This document shows, one piece after another, positions 11,738 to 22,487 of a stretch of 64,000 bases of DNA (its first letter is position 1; each line of letters begins with the position of its first letter). The translations under genes were made by a program, and so were the position numbers. Below the pieces are notes generated by a model. That model searched no databases. It worked only from the letters and a program-made list of their open reading frames with translations, and was not told the origin of the DNA. The stretch comes from Larix kaempferi. Taxonomy: Eukaryota; Streptophyta; Pinopsida; Pinales; Pinaceae. Location: the NCBI GenBank assembly GCA_027924585.1, contig BSBM01000076.1, positions 5,098,501 through 5,162,500 on the forward strand, given 5' to 3'.

Positions 11738-12086
11738 GCGGGATGGGTTAAGGCTTATAGACCCACCACCCTGTCTGATGTCATCAGTCGTACCAGAGAT
11801 TTATAGGATTCAGTACCCAAAAATAAGTTTCCTCCCATAACCAATTTTCCTTTAAAAGATAAGGAGAGGAGACCCTTCCAAAAATAATGGCCCAAGAAAG
11901 AGTGGATGGATAATGATACCTGCCAAGACCTTAGAAGGAAGAAACTGTGTTTTAGTTATTAGGAACCATGGGTACCAGGTCACAGGTGTTTAGGGAAGGG
12001 AAATGATCACTACATAAAGGTATACTCTGACAATGGAGAGGACGAGGATGATCAGGACCAGGAATAGGGAGAGGCACTCTATGCAG
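11738..12086 (+). pseudogene. Gypsy B gag C-terminal fragment
   Basis: Plus-strand reading gives GWVKAYRPTTLSDVISRT, then (after stops) KEWMDND, EPWVPGHRC and VYSDNGEDEDDQDQE. This is the same peptide as the Gypsy A gag C-terminus on the other strand. In-frame stops are frequent. Its left edge is the fused Gypsy A LTR. Its right edge is the Copia C insertion; the reading continues at 21793. This is the first piece of the dispersed plus-strand element Gypsy B. Confidence 0.8.
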
Positions 12087-12637
12087 TGTTAAGATTCAAT
12101 ATGTTGAGATAGATAACATCAGTATTCAATTCAATTTCACAACAATAGCATATACAGGATCACTAAAAGAATAACAAGCACAACATAAACACAAGAGACA
12201 CAAATTTATCGTGGGAAACCTTCTAGGGGAAGAAAACCCAGCAAACCTTCCTCAATATAGATGATCAAAAAGTACGAAACAAAACCCCAAACAAGTGCTC
12301 CTTCTCCTTGCAGATATCTCTCTCTCTCTCCATTTGGAATTACACAAGTGTGTGTGAATGAATGAATGAATAAATGAGAGAGCCTAGCTCTTTATTTATA
12401 CATTCACTTCTACTTTAATTTTACAACTTGACATGTTGGCCTCAACTAAGTTTACCACTCAACTAATGTTGACTGGGCCGACTCCTCTAGGGGACTTAAA
12501 AACCCCATTACATTTGACTCTAGGGGATCTATTGCCTCGACTTACAAGGGAGGATTTACCGCATGACCAAATACAATAATAACATCCCGACGGAGGAATA
12601 AAACATCTCAGAATAAAGTACAATAATAAAATACAAC
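12087..12637 (-). repeat. Copia C 3' LTR, truncated
   Basis: Starts TGTTAAGATTCAATATG and follows the other LTR, with TATTTATA at 12393-12400. It breaks at ATACAACA, lacking the outer roughly 30 bp of U3. RNase H sequence follows directly, so a deletion removed the end of pol, the purine tract and the LTR start. The uninterrupted hAT target ACTAAAAG is at 12162-12169. Confidence 0.8.
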
Positions 12638-13753
12638 ACATCAGCAACTTGCTCATCAGTGTTCACATACTGTAGCTTTATAGCTCCCTTCTGTACCATA
12701 TCTCGTATATAAAAATACCGGATTTCTATGTGCTTTGACTTGTCATGGAACACTGGGTTCTCCGTCATCTTTATACAACTCTGGTTGTCGCATAGAATCA
12801 CTGTGGTATCCAACTCCAGGTCAAATAGTCCTGACATCAACTTTCGAAGCCATATGGCCTCACAACTAGCAGGACAAGCTGCTATATACTCTGCTTCAGC
12901 TGTGCTGAGAGCAACACTGGACTGCTTCCTGCTAAACCATGAGATCATGGCGGATCCCAGATAATAACATCCACCTGAGGTGCTCTTCTTGTCTGAGACA
13001 CTTCCAGTCTACATCTATATAACCATACAATTTGTAGTCTTGATCTCCAACATAGTATAGACCAAAGTCTATTGTACCTTTCAGGCACTTCATCACATGC
13101 TTTGCAGCTACTAGGTGAACACGTCTAGGCTTAACTAGATACTGACTCGGGTTGTTCACAGCAAAGCATATATCTGGCTTGATATTCGTCAAATACATCA
13201 ATGAACCAATCATCTGTCTGTAAATTGTAGAAACCACTGTCCATCATCCCAGATCTCTACTTCACTTTTTCCTTGGCTAAGGAAAAATCTCATCTGATTT
13301 GAGCCACATATCTAATCACAAGAATCATGCCAAGATTCTTTAACTTTGAGATCTACTCCCTTTGAAGTGGAGTCTTCTACATCTGAGTATTGTCCTCCCT
13401 TTGTGACTGAACATCATGCACACTCTCCATTGAGTGATCTTCTGCATATCTATCCGTGCCATCTCCCGTGGTGATCATCAAGCTCATCAAATGACTATAG
13501 ATCCTGGGTACCTGTTGAACCCGTACAAAGCCTTCTTCAATCATGTGATTCTCTATCGAATCCCGGGAGTTTGCTCGATATGCACTTTTTCTTCAATTAC
13601 ACCATTCAAGAGAACGGTCTTGTCATCCATGGGTGTAATCTATCTCTGGAAGTGTGTCTAGCCACTGGAGCAAACATCTCGTCATGATCCTCTCCCTCTT
13701 TTTAAGAGAATCCTCTAGCCACGAGCCTTCCTTTGTACTTCTATAGTATGTTT
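12638..13753 (-). pseudogene. Copia C RT-RNase H remnant
   Basis: RNase H is readable at 12638-12948: SRKQSSVALSTAEAEYIAA, then DNQSCIKMTENPVFHDKSKHIEI and YVNTDEQVADVL, the classic copia C-terminus. RT blocks at 12932-13237 include YRQMIGSLMYLTNIKPDI. 13238-13753 is shrunken and frameshifted, but fragments of EIFLSQGK, KALYG and the MDVKTAFLNG block can be made out. The YVDD region is destroyed. The gag-only element interrupts it at 13754. Sequence just beyond (18401 onward) still resembles the RT start (compare 37285-37320). Confidence 0.78.
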
Positions 13754-14956
13754 TGTTAGATTATGATAACTTCGGGAAGTCCTCCATGACTCAGATGCCT
13801 TGCATGGAGGGACATTAGTACCATAGGCATCAGGATGGAGTAGAGAGTGAGATGCACTCTACTCAGTGGCATGAGCCCAGCAGGGGCTGCATGCAGAGCC
13901 TCAGGGGAGATTGACCTATGCATGCATGAGTTTTGCATGACCTGCCAACATTCAGTGAATGCCTGCAAAAGTGACCTTTTGCATGCATGCATCCAAAAGT
14001 GACTTTTTGCATGCACCGAGAATTAGGGTTTTGGCAAACCTAATTCATCGGTGAGATTATTTATAGAGGCAGGGGGTTCCCAGATGGGGTTACTTAGTTG
14101 CATTATCAGAGAGAGATATTGCCAAAGTGAGGAGGACGAATCTGTCCATGTGGGGCGACTTTTTGAGATAGGGAGGAGTTGCTACAGGAGCTAGGAAGGT
14201 CAGATCTGAGCTAGATCAATGAACTTCAGTTCTAGAGAGACTAGATCCTCAGTACTGTGAGCTGAGAGAGCTCCACAGTGTGATTACTGATCAGATTGGA
14301 GGAGGCCGAGTTTGCTTGGAGGAGGACGTTTTTCCTGAGCAGGAGAAGCTCATTGTGAGCTGGATCGACCGAGTTGGAGTCCGAGACTTTCAGGAAGGTT
14401 AGAGACGATCAGAGCTCAGATCTGTTGAGATCCGAAGCAGTACGAGCATTTGACATCCAGAGGAGGAGGGCACACTTGTGCATGCAGAGAGGGCCGATTT
14501 CATCAGTGGGCAATCTTCAGAGAGAGCAGATTAGAGCAGGGTGATCAGTAGAGGGCAGATCCATCAGAGGCACCATCAGAGCACTCAGATCCAGATTGGT
14601 AGTTAGGGCACACTTCATCAGTGCATGCATTTGCTGGATGCATGCAAATTAGGGTTTGCCCTAGTCAGAGGGATTGAGCTACTAGTTGAGGTAACTCTGT
14701 ATTGTACTGATGCTTTATTCTTCTATATGCTCTGGGCTCGAGATTGAGAAGATAGCCCCATAGTTAGCTGGTTTCTCCCGAAAGGGTTCCAGGGTATATC
14801 TGTTGTCTATATGATTGCTTTATGTGTTAGTTGGTAGATGCAGGCCTAGTTATTTGGATCTATGTTTTATGAGTACGTACTGACATAGAGATTCATATCA
14901 CTTGGGGTCTTAGACTGATACATAGGGAATAGTGATCTCTGTATCAAAGATTTACA
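13754..14956 (+). repeat. Gag-only element 5' LTR
   Basis: 1203 bp, TGTTAGATTATG...GATTTACA, with TATTTATA at 14058-14065. Compared with the 3' LTR it has a 6-bp extra segment near 13791. It lacks about 24 bp at 14393, where the other copy shows TTTCA direct repeats on both sides of the extra segment. Confidence 0.9.
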
Positions 14957-14968
14957 TGGTATCAGAGC
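14957..14968 (+). promoter_or_regulatory. Primer binding site
   Basis: TGGTATCAGAGC directly follows the LTR end TTTACA and extends as CCTGG. It is complementary to initiator methionine tRNA. Confidence 0.9.
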
Positions 14969-15314
14969 CCTGGTAAGGGTCAGGGTGGCGGTCATTTATA
15001 GATCTACAGTGGTGGTGGCTAGATCTGAGATAGATCTAGTAGATCTGTGGAGATAGAGACCATATCTACCAGATTTGAACATTCTCGTTCAGATCAGAGG
15101 TTGTAGAGGTCAGATCTATCAGATATGTGGTATTGGGGACTAGATCCGAGATAGATCTAGTAGTGCAGTGGAGATAGAGGCCAGATCTGTGGTTGTAGAG
15201 GTCAAATCTATTAGTTCAGTTGATGAGTAGTCAGATCTGAGATAGATCTGCCAGGTTTGTGATCAGGAGAGATTTATGTTTATTGTGGGTTGCAGTTTTT
15301 CCAATTGGGTGAGT

Positions 15315-16990
15315 ATGGCTACTGGTTTGAGAGTGGAGGACCGGTTGGATGGTGCCTCCAACTACAGTGCATGGAGGGCACGCATTACTCTCTTGCTGAA
15401 AGAGAGTGAGTTATGGGATGTTGTGTACAACACGAAAACAAATCCCGTTACTGTTCCGTTAGATGCCACTGCCAAAGCAGTGTATGAAAAGAAGAACATA
15501 AAGGCCCAAAGGATCCTGCTTGATGCGATCAAGGATCACCTTATTCCACATGTCTCTGCGAAAGACAATGTGTATGAGAGTGGGATGCATTGACTAGTCT
15601 GTACCAGGGCTCAAATGAAAACAAGAAGATGGTTCTCAGAGAGAAGCTGAGAAGCATCAAGATGGGGAAAGATGAGAGCATGGTTACCTATCTCACCAAG
15701 ATCTCTTAAGTGAGAGATGAGTTGGGAGCAGTTGGTGAGAAGGTAGAGGACAGTGAGCTAGTTCGGCAGGCCTTGAATGGCGTATTTGTAGCATGGGCAG
15801 TGTTTGTTCAGTCCATCATAGGTCGAGAGAACCTTCCCAAGTGGGATAGACTGTGGGATGACTTCACTCAGGAGGAGATCCGGAGAGGGTACATTCAGAG
15901 TTCAGCCTCTGCCATTCCTGAGGAGGAGGATGTGGCTCTCGCAATAGGTGGGAAGCAGAGGGGCAGATAGAAGAAGGATCTGAGTAAGATCAAGTGTTTC
16001 GCCTGCAATGAGTATGGACATTATGCGGGACAGTGTCCGCATAAGAAGAAGGGAAAGTAGGCGAAGGATGAGAAGGGGGCAGCAGTAGAGGAGGTTGATG
16101 AGTTCTCTTCTCAATTTGAGAAGGAGTTCTCACTAGCCACAGTCCAGTCAGGACATGATAGTTGCCCACCAGAGATTCGACCTGAGCAGAGATGGAGAGT
16201 GGACATTACTCTCAGCAGTCATATGACAGGAGTGCTAGACGCATTCCTGATCTTAGAGCAGACGGCAGTACAGTTGACTCGAGATGGTCAGGGGGTTGAT
16301 CATTTAGTTGCTGGTGTGGGCAGAGTGAGATTTTTGCTTGACCGTGGGGAGCTCCTGGAGGTATCAGGAGTGTTCTTTGTTCCAGGACTGAGAGGGAGTG
16401 TTATCTCAGTGGCAGCTTTGGCTGCTGCAGGATACCCTGTAGTGTTTCACAGGGATCAGTTCTTCACCTATCCTAGAGGAGTAGACCCAGTGTTGTTGGG
16501 TCACAGGATTGACGGTGAGTACTTGGTTCATGTACAGCCTACTTTAGGTACATCAGGATGGTTGAGTGCATCCTCTTCAGATTCAGAGGGGGATGATGGT
16601 CGAGATGCCCACAGCAGAGATGAAGCTAGGAGGAGTGGGCCTGTTCAGCAGATGGGTGAGCGTGAGGCTCACCATGATGAGGATCAGGGCAGTGATTGCG
16701 GAGTTCCGATGGATGAGCGAGATGCTCATGACAATGATGAGTCACAGGAGATTGAGCCTTTGGGCTCATATCAGAGGGATGAGCATATTGCTCATGCAGG
16801 CACCAGTCAGAGAGTGAGCTGGTATGACATGGTTGAGATGGACTTGGATCAGGAGAGAGTTCAGTCAGTTCAGTCAGTGCAGAGACAGAGGGAGTTGACT
16901 TACAGAGCTGCGTCAACTCAAGGTCACATGCAGATGGTCTACAGAGCAGTAGATCCACTTGACAAAGGTCTTCAGGGTTGGTTACAGTAG
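15315..16990 (+). pseudogene. Gag with dead protease-like region and acidic repeats
   Basis: The ATG at 15315 opens MATGLRVEDRLDGASNYSAW, a copia UBN2-type Gag. A small frameshift near 15580 is followed by WDALTSLYQG and an in-frame stop near 15708. The CCHC knuckle CFACNEYGHYAGQC is at about 15995-16036. Two more stops flank the knuckle (near 15970 and 16060). The frame is then open to 16990. It reads VDITLSSHMTG, where relatives have an aspartic protease D-S-G motif, then FVPGLRGSVISVAALAAAGY, the pre-integrase block. About 140 acidic residues follow, with four related motifs (GRDAH, GEREAH, DERDAH, DEHIAH). No pol follows. This copy cannot make intact Gag. I do not recognise the acidic segment. 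Confidence 0.8.
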
Positions 16991-17203
16991 TAGAGACTCA
17001 AAGGGAATCTGAGTCAGAGTGCAGTGACAGAGTCAGCAGTGGTTGACAGAGGGGCTTCATCTGAAGCCACACATATGGAGATTGGTCAGGGTTCTTCAGA
17101 TCAGAGGGCAGCAGTGACAGGCATATCAACTAGATCAGAGTCAGCAGCAGCAGATTTGATGGATCCAGGTATCCATGGTAGGACTTCCCTCGTTAAGAGG
17201 GAG
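16991..17203 (+). other. Gag-only element 3' untranslated region and purine tract
   Basis: After the stops at 16988-16993 the sequence is A/G-rich, with an open but uncharacterised stretch (17024-17209) of Ser/Ala/Glu-rich composition that may continue the acidic segment past a stop. It ends in the purine tract AAGAGGGAG before the LTR. Confidence 0.6.
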
Positions 17204-18400
17204 TGTTAGATTATGGTAACTTCGGGAAGTCCTCCATGATGCCTTGCATGGAGGGACATTAGTACCATAGGGATCAGGATGGAGTAGAGAGTGAGATGCA
17301 CTCTACTCAGTGGCATGAGCCCAGCAGGGTTTGCATGCGGAGCCTCAGGGGAGATTGACCTATGCATGCATGAGTTTTGCATGACCTGTCAGCATTCAGT
17401 GCATGTATGCAAAAGTGACTTCACTTTTGCATGCACCGGGAATTAGGGTTTTGGCAAACCTAATTCATTGGTGAGATTATTTATAGAGGCAGGGGGTCCC
17501 CAGATGGGGTTACTCAGTTGCATTATCAGAGAGAGATATTGCCAAAGTGAGGAGGATGAATCTGTCCATGTGGGGCGACTTTCTAAGATAGGGAAGAGTT
17601 GCTGCAGGAGCTAGGAAGGTTAGATATGAGCTAGATCAGTGACCTTCAGTTCCAGAGAGACTAGATCCTCAGTACTGTGAGCTGAGAGAGCTCCACAGTG
17701 TGATTACTGATCAAATTGGAGGAGGCCGAGTTTGCTTGGAGGAGGACGTTTTTCCTGAGGAGGATAAGCTCGTTGTGAGCTGGATCGACCGAGTTGGAGT
17801 TCGAGACTTTCAAGATAGCCGTGCCTTGATATTTCAGGAAGGTTAGAGACGATCGGAGCTCAGATCAGTTGAGATCCGGAGCAGTACGAGCATTTGACAT
17901 CCAGAGGAGGAGGGCACACTTGTGCATGCAGAGAGGGCTGATTTCATCAGTGGGCAGTCTTCAGAGAGAGCAGATCAGAGAAGGGTGATCAGTAGAGGGT
18001 AGATCCATCAGAGGCACCGTCAGAGCACTCAGATCCAGATTGGCAGTTAGGGCACACTTCATCAGTGCATGCATCAGCTGGATGCATGCAAATTAGTGTT
18101 TTCCCTAGTCAGAGGGATTGAGCTACCAGTTGAGGTAACTCTGTATTGTACTGCTTCTTTATTCTTCTATATGCTATGGGCTCGAGATTGAGAAGATAGC
18201 CCCATAGTTAGCTGGTTTCTCCCGAAAGGGTTCCAAGGTATATCTATTGTCTATATGATTGCTTTATGTGTTAGTTGGTATATGCAGGCCTAGTTATTTG
18301 GATCTATGTTTTATGAGTACGTACTGACATAGAGATTCATATCACTTGGGGTCTTAGACTGATACAGAGGGACTAGTGATCTCTGTATCAAAGATTTACA
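17204..18400 (+). repeat. Gag-only element 3' LTR
   Basis: 1197 bp, TGTTAGATTATGG...GATTTACA, with TATTTATA at 17478-17485. It matches the 5' LTR except for scattered substitutions and a few indels. It is followed directly by the duplicated target TGTTT. Confidence 0.9.
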
Positions 18401-20964
18401 TGTTTGATTTGTAAGTCTTCTTGTTGAACATTCATCACTTGTTCTTTGGAACAAGTGTTCATCATCCTTCTTTTGTAGATCATAGCACATGATCTTTCCT
18501 ACAAATCAAATTCAATTACATGATTAGTAACAATTCATAATCATCAAATCATGTTGACATTTCAATGATAACCTATTATGCATACTGATATGATTCACAT
18601 AGTTATGCAACTATATTGACCAATACTTTGGCACAACACTTTTCCATATCCTGTATGCATACAGTGGCTATCTAGATGCCTTCTATCTCTACCAGAACAT
18701 ACTATCAAGAACGTGCACAGTGGCTAGGATGTTAGCAAAGAGGTTTCATTCTAGACAAGCAACAATGGAATATTTGTCCAACTTACCCATCATATGCATA
18801 TTTGTAGTATACTGTTCAATGCTATATGAATGCTTACACTATGCATGATATATTTCCTAATTCTAGGAATACAAATATGCATACAACTATTATGAGCAAT
18901 ATCATTAACTATTCAGAGATTCAAGAAGTAATTCAAATAACAACTCAAATACTTATCTTTTATGTTTGTGTGGTTGCCTCCATCTTGATCTCTATTTTCC
19001 CTTTATGATATCATCATGATTATATGTCTTTGAACTTCTATCCATCCAGTACCACTATGCATGCTTAGGTGTGAACTAGTTTCATCATTGTGTCATCCTC
19101 AAGATCGCACACATTCATTAGTATAATCTCAATACTATCAAAACATGATAATCCTAAATAATCTTAAACATGTATGGTCATGATCATTTCATACACAGGT
19201 AATTTATCACAAGCGTTAGTATTCAAGGTTTCATAGAGTACTTATTTTACTCATGCATATTCAGATTTGACCATAGGACTCTTCTAGTTTGTCATATCAT
19301 TAATCAAACTAAGAAACACAATATGCATAAAGCCTTGATTAGCTAAACTCTATCTTCAAGAGTAATCATTATTAACCATATGAAAGTATACTTATCTAAG
19401 ATCCTAACACAAAGTAGGATTCTAACTTGATATAGGAAAACATACCTGGATTAGTATGCTTGCTAGTTATGCCTAACATACCTAAACAATATCTTCTTTG
19501 TTCTCTTCAATGATTTAGAGACCTTGTGCTAGTAACCTTCATATCTCATAAGTTAAGCATAGTAGAACCAAATCATACATACCTCATAAGTAGAGATTCT
19601 ATGTGATCAAAGACTATGGATGAGTCTTTGTCTTCATGTCATCATGGTCATATATTCTTGATCTAGAACTTGATTTGTCTTTCTTCATGTACCATTCATG
19701 TTAGCAGACAACATCATTCTCATACAACACCATAAGTGTATTAGTACAGTCATAATATCATGAGTGTCATAACCCTAATCAATGAATGTCTTCTATCATT
19801 TGCATGCATTCATACTTTTACTAATGTGATCATACAACCCTAAAAATTGATTATGATTGTACTATCCTTAATCATATGTAGGTAAACATATCATGAACTT
19901 AATCATCTGATAAATAAAAATTAATTTCAGAAGATACCTGCATCTCTTCAAGTTATAACTGTTGAGATTACTTGTAGTCTTCTCTATAAGGGTAAAACCC
20001 TAATATTCCAAGGTAGATCACTTGTAAACATATTATATAGATTCATGGTGATATTATGATAGAATACTAGTGCCATTTAAACCTCAGTCAATGCTGCCCT
20101 ATGATTTTACTAACTTTGCTAGGGTTTCTTCTTACTTGTAGAACCCAGAAACCCTTATTTTTAATCTCCTTCCTCCCGCAACATTTGATGGAAGATTAAT
20201 ATCTATGATGAAGGGATTCCAAATCCATTTTCAAAGTTTCCAATGTTGCATAAGGTGTCTCCAACATTGTATCAGGTCCTTCCATACCTAAAAAATTGAA
20301 AACCCTAAGTGAGAACTTCTTCCTCCTCTTCTTTGATTTCCTATGTTGAGCTATTTCAGATGTGCCTTATGGTTTCTACTTTCTAGTGTATCTTTGAAAT
20401 TTTGGATCCTCAGGGTCTGAAACTTCGGCTTGTGGTAGCAAGACATGTCATCTTTCCAACCCCACAGATTTGAGCTTCATTGGATTCTCCATGAGAAAGA
20501 TATACTAAGTTTCCCAACATGACCTGTTTATGGGATCAAACAACATAGCGAACTTGTACGGCGTGCTACGTGTCACTGTTTCAACTTCGGCCTCTGATAC
20601 TCGGACCTGTGAAACTATAGTTCGTGCCCTAACTGTCACATTGTACGGAATTCCATTTGGAGCTTCCTAGCCCGAGATATGACCTTTTTCCCTAGGTCAC
20701 TTGTTTAGGGATGCATTCTGGAAGAGGCCAAAAACCTAACTTGTACGGATCACATCTCACAAAGTACAACGAATATAAGGCTGAAACTCAGACACAAGGT
20801 ATATGAACATTTCATCTTCGGCTTGTCCAAGTTTCAGATCCTGAACCTTCGCCAAAAGTGAATTATAGCGAAAATGCCAAGATGACTAGTTTTTGCTATA
20901 CAAATCCCTAACTTTCAAATTGTCGCAAGTGAAACAAGTGTCGTAAATGCCTTCTTTCAGGCTA
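18401..20964 (-). other. Non-coding interior of Copia C
   Basis: 2.56 kb, AT-rich, between the interrupted RT and the primer site. Only the first roughly 30 bp resemble the RT gene. No Gag, protease or integrase peptide could be read in any frame, so these genes are deleted or replaced. The part near the primer site looks like untranslated leader. Origin of the rest is unknown. Confidence 0.55.
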
Positions 20965-20976
20965 GCTTTGATACCA
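20965..20976 (-). promoter_or_regulatory. Primer binding site of Copia C
   Basis: Minus strand TGGTATCAAAGC, one mismatch from the canonical methionine-tRNA site, directly next to the LTR end at 20977. Confidence 0.8.
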
Positions 20977-21792
20977 TGTTAAGATTCAATATGCTAAGAT
21001 AGATAACATCAGTATTCAATTCAATTTCACAACAATAGCATATACAGGATCACTGAAAGCAGTGTTGCAAATATCTCCGATTTCTCACGATATTTTAGAT
21101 TTCTCGCGAGTTTTTCGTGTTGTCGATTTGTCCGATATTTTCATAATTCTTCAAGACTAAGTTGAATTTTGCCAATATTTTTCGATTATTCCTGATATTT
21201 TCCCCGATGTTCCCGATAAGTTTCTTTCCAGACCCTCGACGATATATTCACCGACACGATATTTGCAACATTGACTGAAAGAATAACAAGCACAACATAA
21301 ACACAAGAGACACAAATTTATCCTGGGAAACCCTCTAGGGGAAGAAAACCCAGCAAAACTTCCTCAATATAGATGATCAAAAAGTACAAAGACAAAACCC
21401 CAAATGAGTGCTCCTTCTCCTTGTAGATATCTCTCTCTCTCTCTCTCTCCATTGCAAATTACACAAGTGAGTGTGTGTGAATGAATGAATCAATAAATGA
21501 GAGAGCCTAGCTCTCTATTTATACATTTACTTCTACTTTAATTTTACAACTTGACATGTTGGCCTCAACTAACTTTACCACTCAACTAATGTTGACTGGA
21601 CCGACTCCTCTAGGGGACTTAAAAACCCCATTACCTTTGACTCTAGGGGATCTATTGCCCCGACTTACAAGGGAGGATTTACCTCATGACCAAATACAAT
21701 AATAACATGCCGACGGAGGAATAAAACATCTCCGGATAAATTACAATAATAAAATACAATAGAATATTCTTCGAAGTTACAATATTTCAACA
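20977..21792 (-). repeat. Copia C 5' LTR (with MITE)
   Basis: Starts TGTTAAGATTCAATATG, with TATTTATA at 21526-21533, and ends ATATTTCAACA (plus-strand view). Removing the 214-bp MITE and one 8-bp duplication leaves 594 bp that align with 12087-12637. Confidence 0.85.
21060..21273. mobile_element. hAT-type MITE, 214 bp
   Basis: Terminal inverted repeats CAGTGTTGCAAATATC and GATATTTGCAACATTG match at 15 of 16 positions. The element is flanked by a perfect 8-bp duplication ACTGAAAG at 21052-21059 and 21274-21281. The sister LTR has the unfilled site at 12162-12169 (ACTAAAAG). The 8-bp duplication and the CA-rich ends are diagnostic of the hAT superfamily. The interior is non-coding with recurring TTCTCGC/CCGATATTTT-like motifs. 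Confidence 0.93.
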
Positions 21793-21895
21793 CGCAGCAG
21801 AGGAGGAGCAGTCTCTGGAGTGTACACAAGGAGGTGTCATTGCTACATTATCTAGAGTTCCTAGATTTCACACTCTTCGAATCAGAGGTGTCATA
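21793..21895 (+). pseudogene. Gypsy B protease region, first part
   Basis: Reads EEEQSLE, then after small changes LSRVPRFHTLRIRGV, colinear with the Gypsy A protease (8653-9130). It is cut at TCATA by Copia D and resumes at 27719. Confidence 0.85.
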
Positions 21896-22471
21896 TGTTA
21901 GATTTTCTACTTTTATTCAATATTATCTAGGATCTTAACTGAAAGAATAACATGCACAACATAACACAATAGACACAAAGATTTTCCTCGGGGAAACCAT
22001 AAAGGAGAAAACCCCGCAACTTCCTTAGAGATAGAATCGTCACCAATACAATATCAAAAAAGTAAAACCCCAAAACAAAGATGGCCTTCTGCATCTCCTC
22101 TCTCTTTCTCCTATGCGAACTTGTCCTCTCTCTCTCACTTATGCGAACTTGAGTGAGTGAGTGTGTTCAAATGAGAGAGCCTTGCTCTCTATTTATACTT
22201 TACTTTCACTTGACCTTTTTCACTTGCTAGGTCAGCCCCAGCTAAACCTGACTGGGCTGACTTCTCTAGGGGATTCAAGAACCCTAATACAACTGACTCT
22301 AGGGGGAACTATTGCCCCGACTTACAATGGAGGATTTACCTCAATGACTTTACATGACCAAATGTAATAATGACATCTCCGACAGGAGGAATAAACATCT
22401 CCGTCGAAGCTACAAATAAAATACAATATAAAATTAAGTGAATATCTTCTAGAGTTACAATTACATCAACA
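21896..22471 (-). repeat. Copia D 3' LTR
   Basis: 576 bp starting TGTTAGATTTTCTAC, with TATTTATA at 22190-22197 and ending TTACATCAACA. The purine tract (minus strand CTAGTTAAGAGGGAG) follows at 22472-22487. Confidence 0.9.
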
Positions 22472-22487
22472 CTCCCTCTTAACTAGG

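Larger units (their letters stand above)
13754..18400 (+). mobile_element. Gag-only (TR-GAG-like) copia-type retrotransposon
   Basis: Structurally complete. The 5' LTR is 13754-14956, the primer site TGGTATCAGAGC starts at 14957, the purine tract AAGAGGGAG is at 17195-17203, and the 3' LTR is 17204-18400. Perfect target duplications TGTTT lie at 13749-13753 and 18401-18405. The 2.2-kb interior encodes only Gag, a protease-like remnant and an acidic repeat segment. There is no trace of integrase, RT or RNase H. Known gag-only plant elements (TR-GAGs) depend on pol from relatives. LTR sequence is homologous to Copia F (31701-39303), a plausible donor family. The Gag frame has decayed. Confidence 0.88.
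12087..21792 (-). mobile_element. Copia C: nested Ty1/copia element
   Basis: The right (5') LTR is 20977-21792 and the left (3') LTR is 12087-about 12637. Flanking 5-mers are TGCAG (12082-12086) and CGCAG (21793-21797), a target duplication with one change. Joining the flanks restores the Gypsy B gag/protease peptide (LYA-EEEQ), which supports the boundaries. Pol survives only as 12637-13753. A gag-only element (13754-18400) sits in the RT gene and a hAT MITE in the 5' LTR. Without these two insertions it would be about 4.8 kb. Confidence 0.8.
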
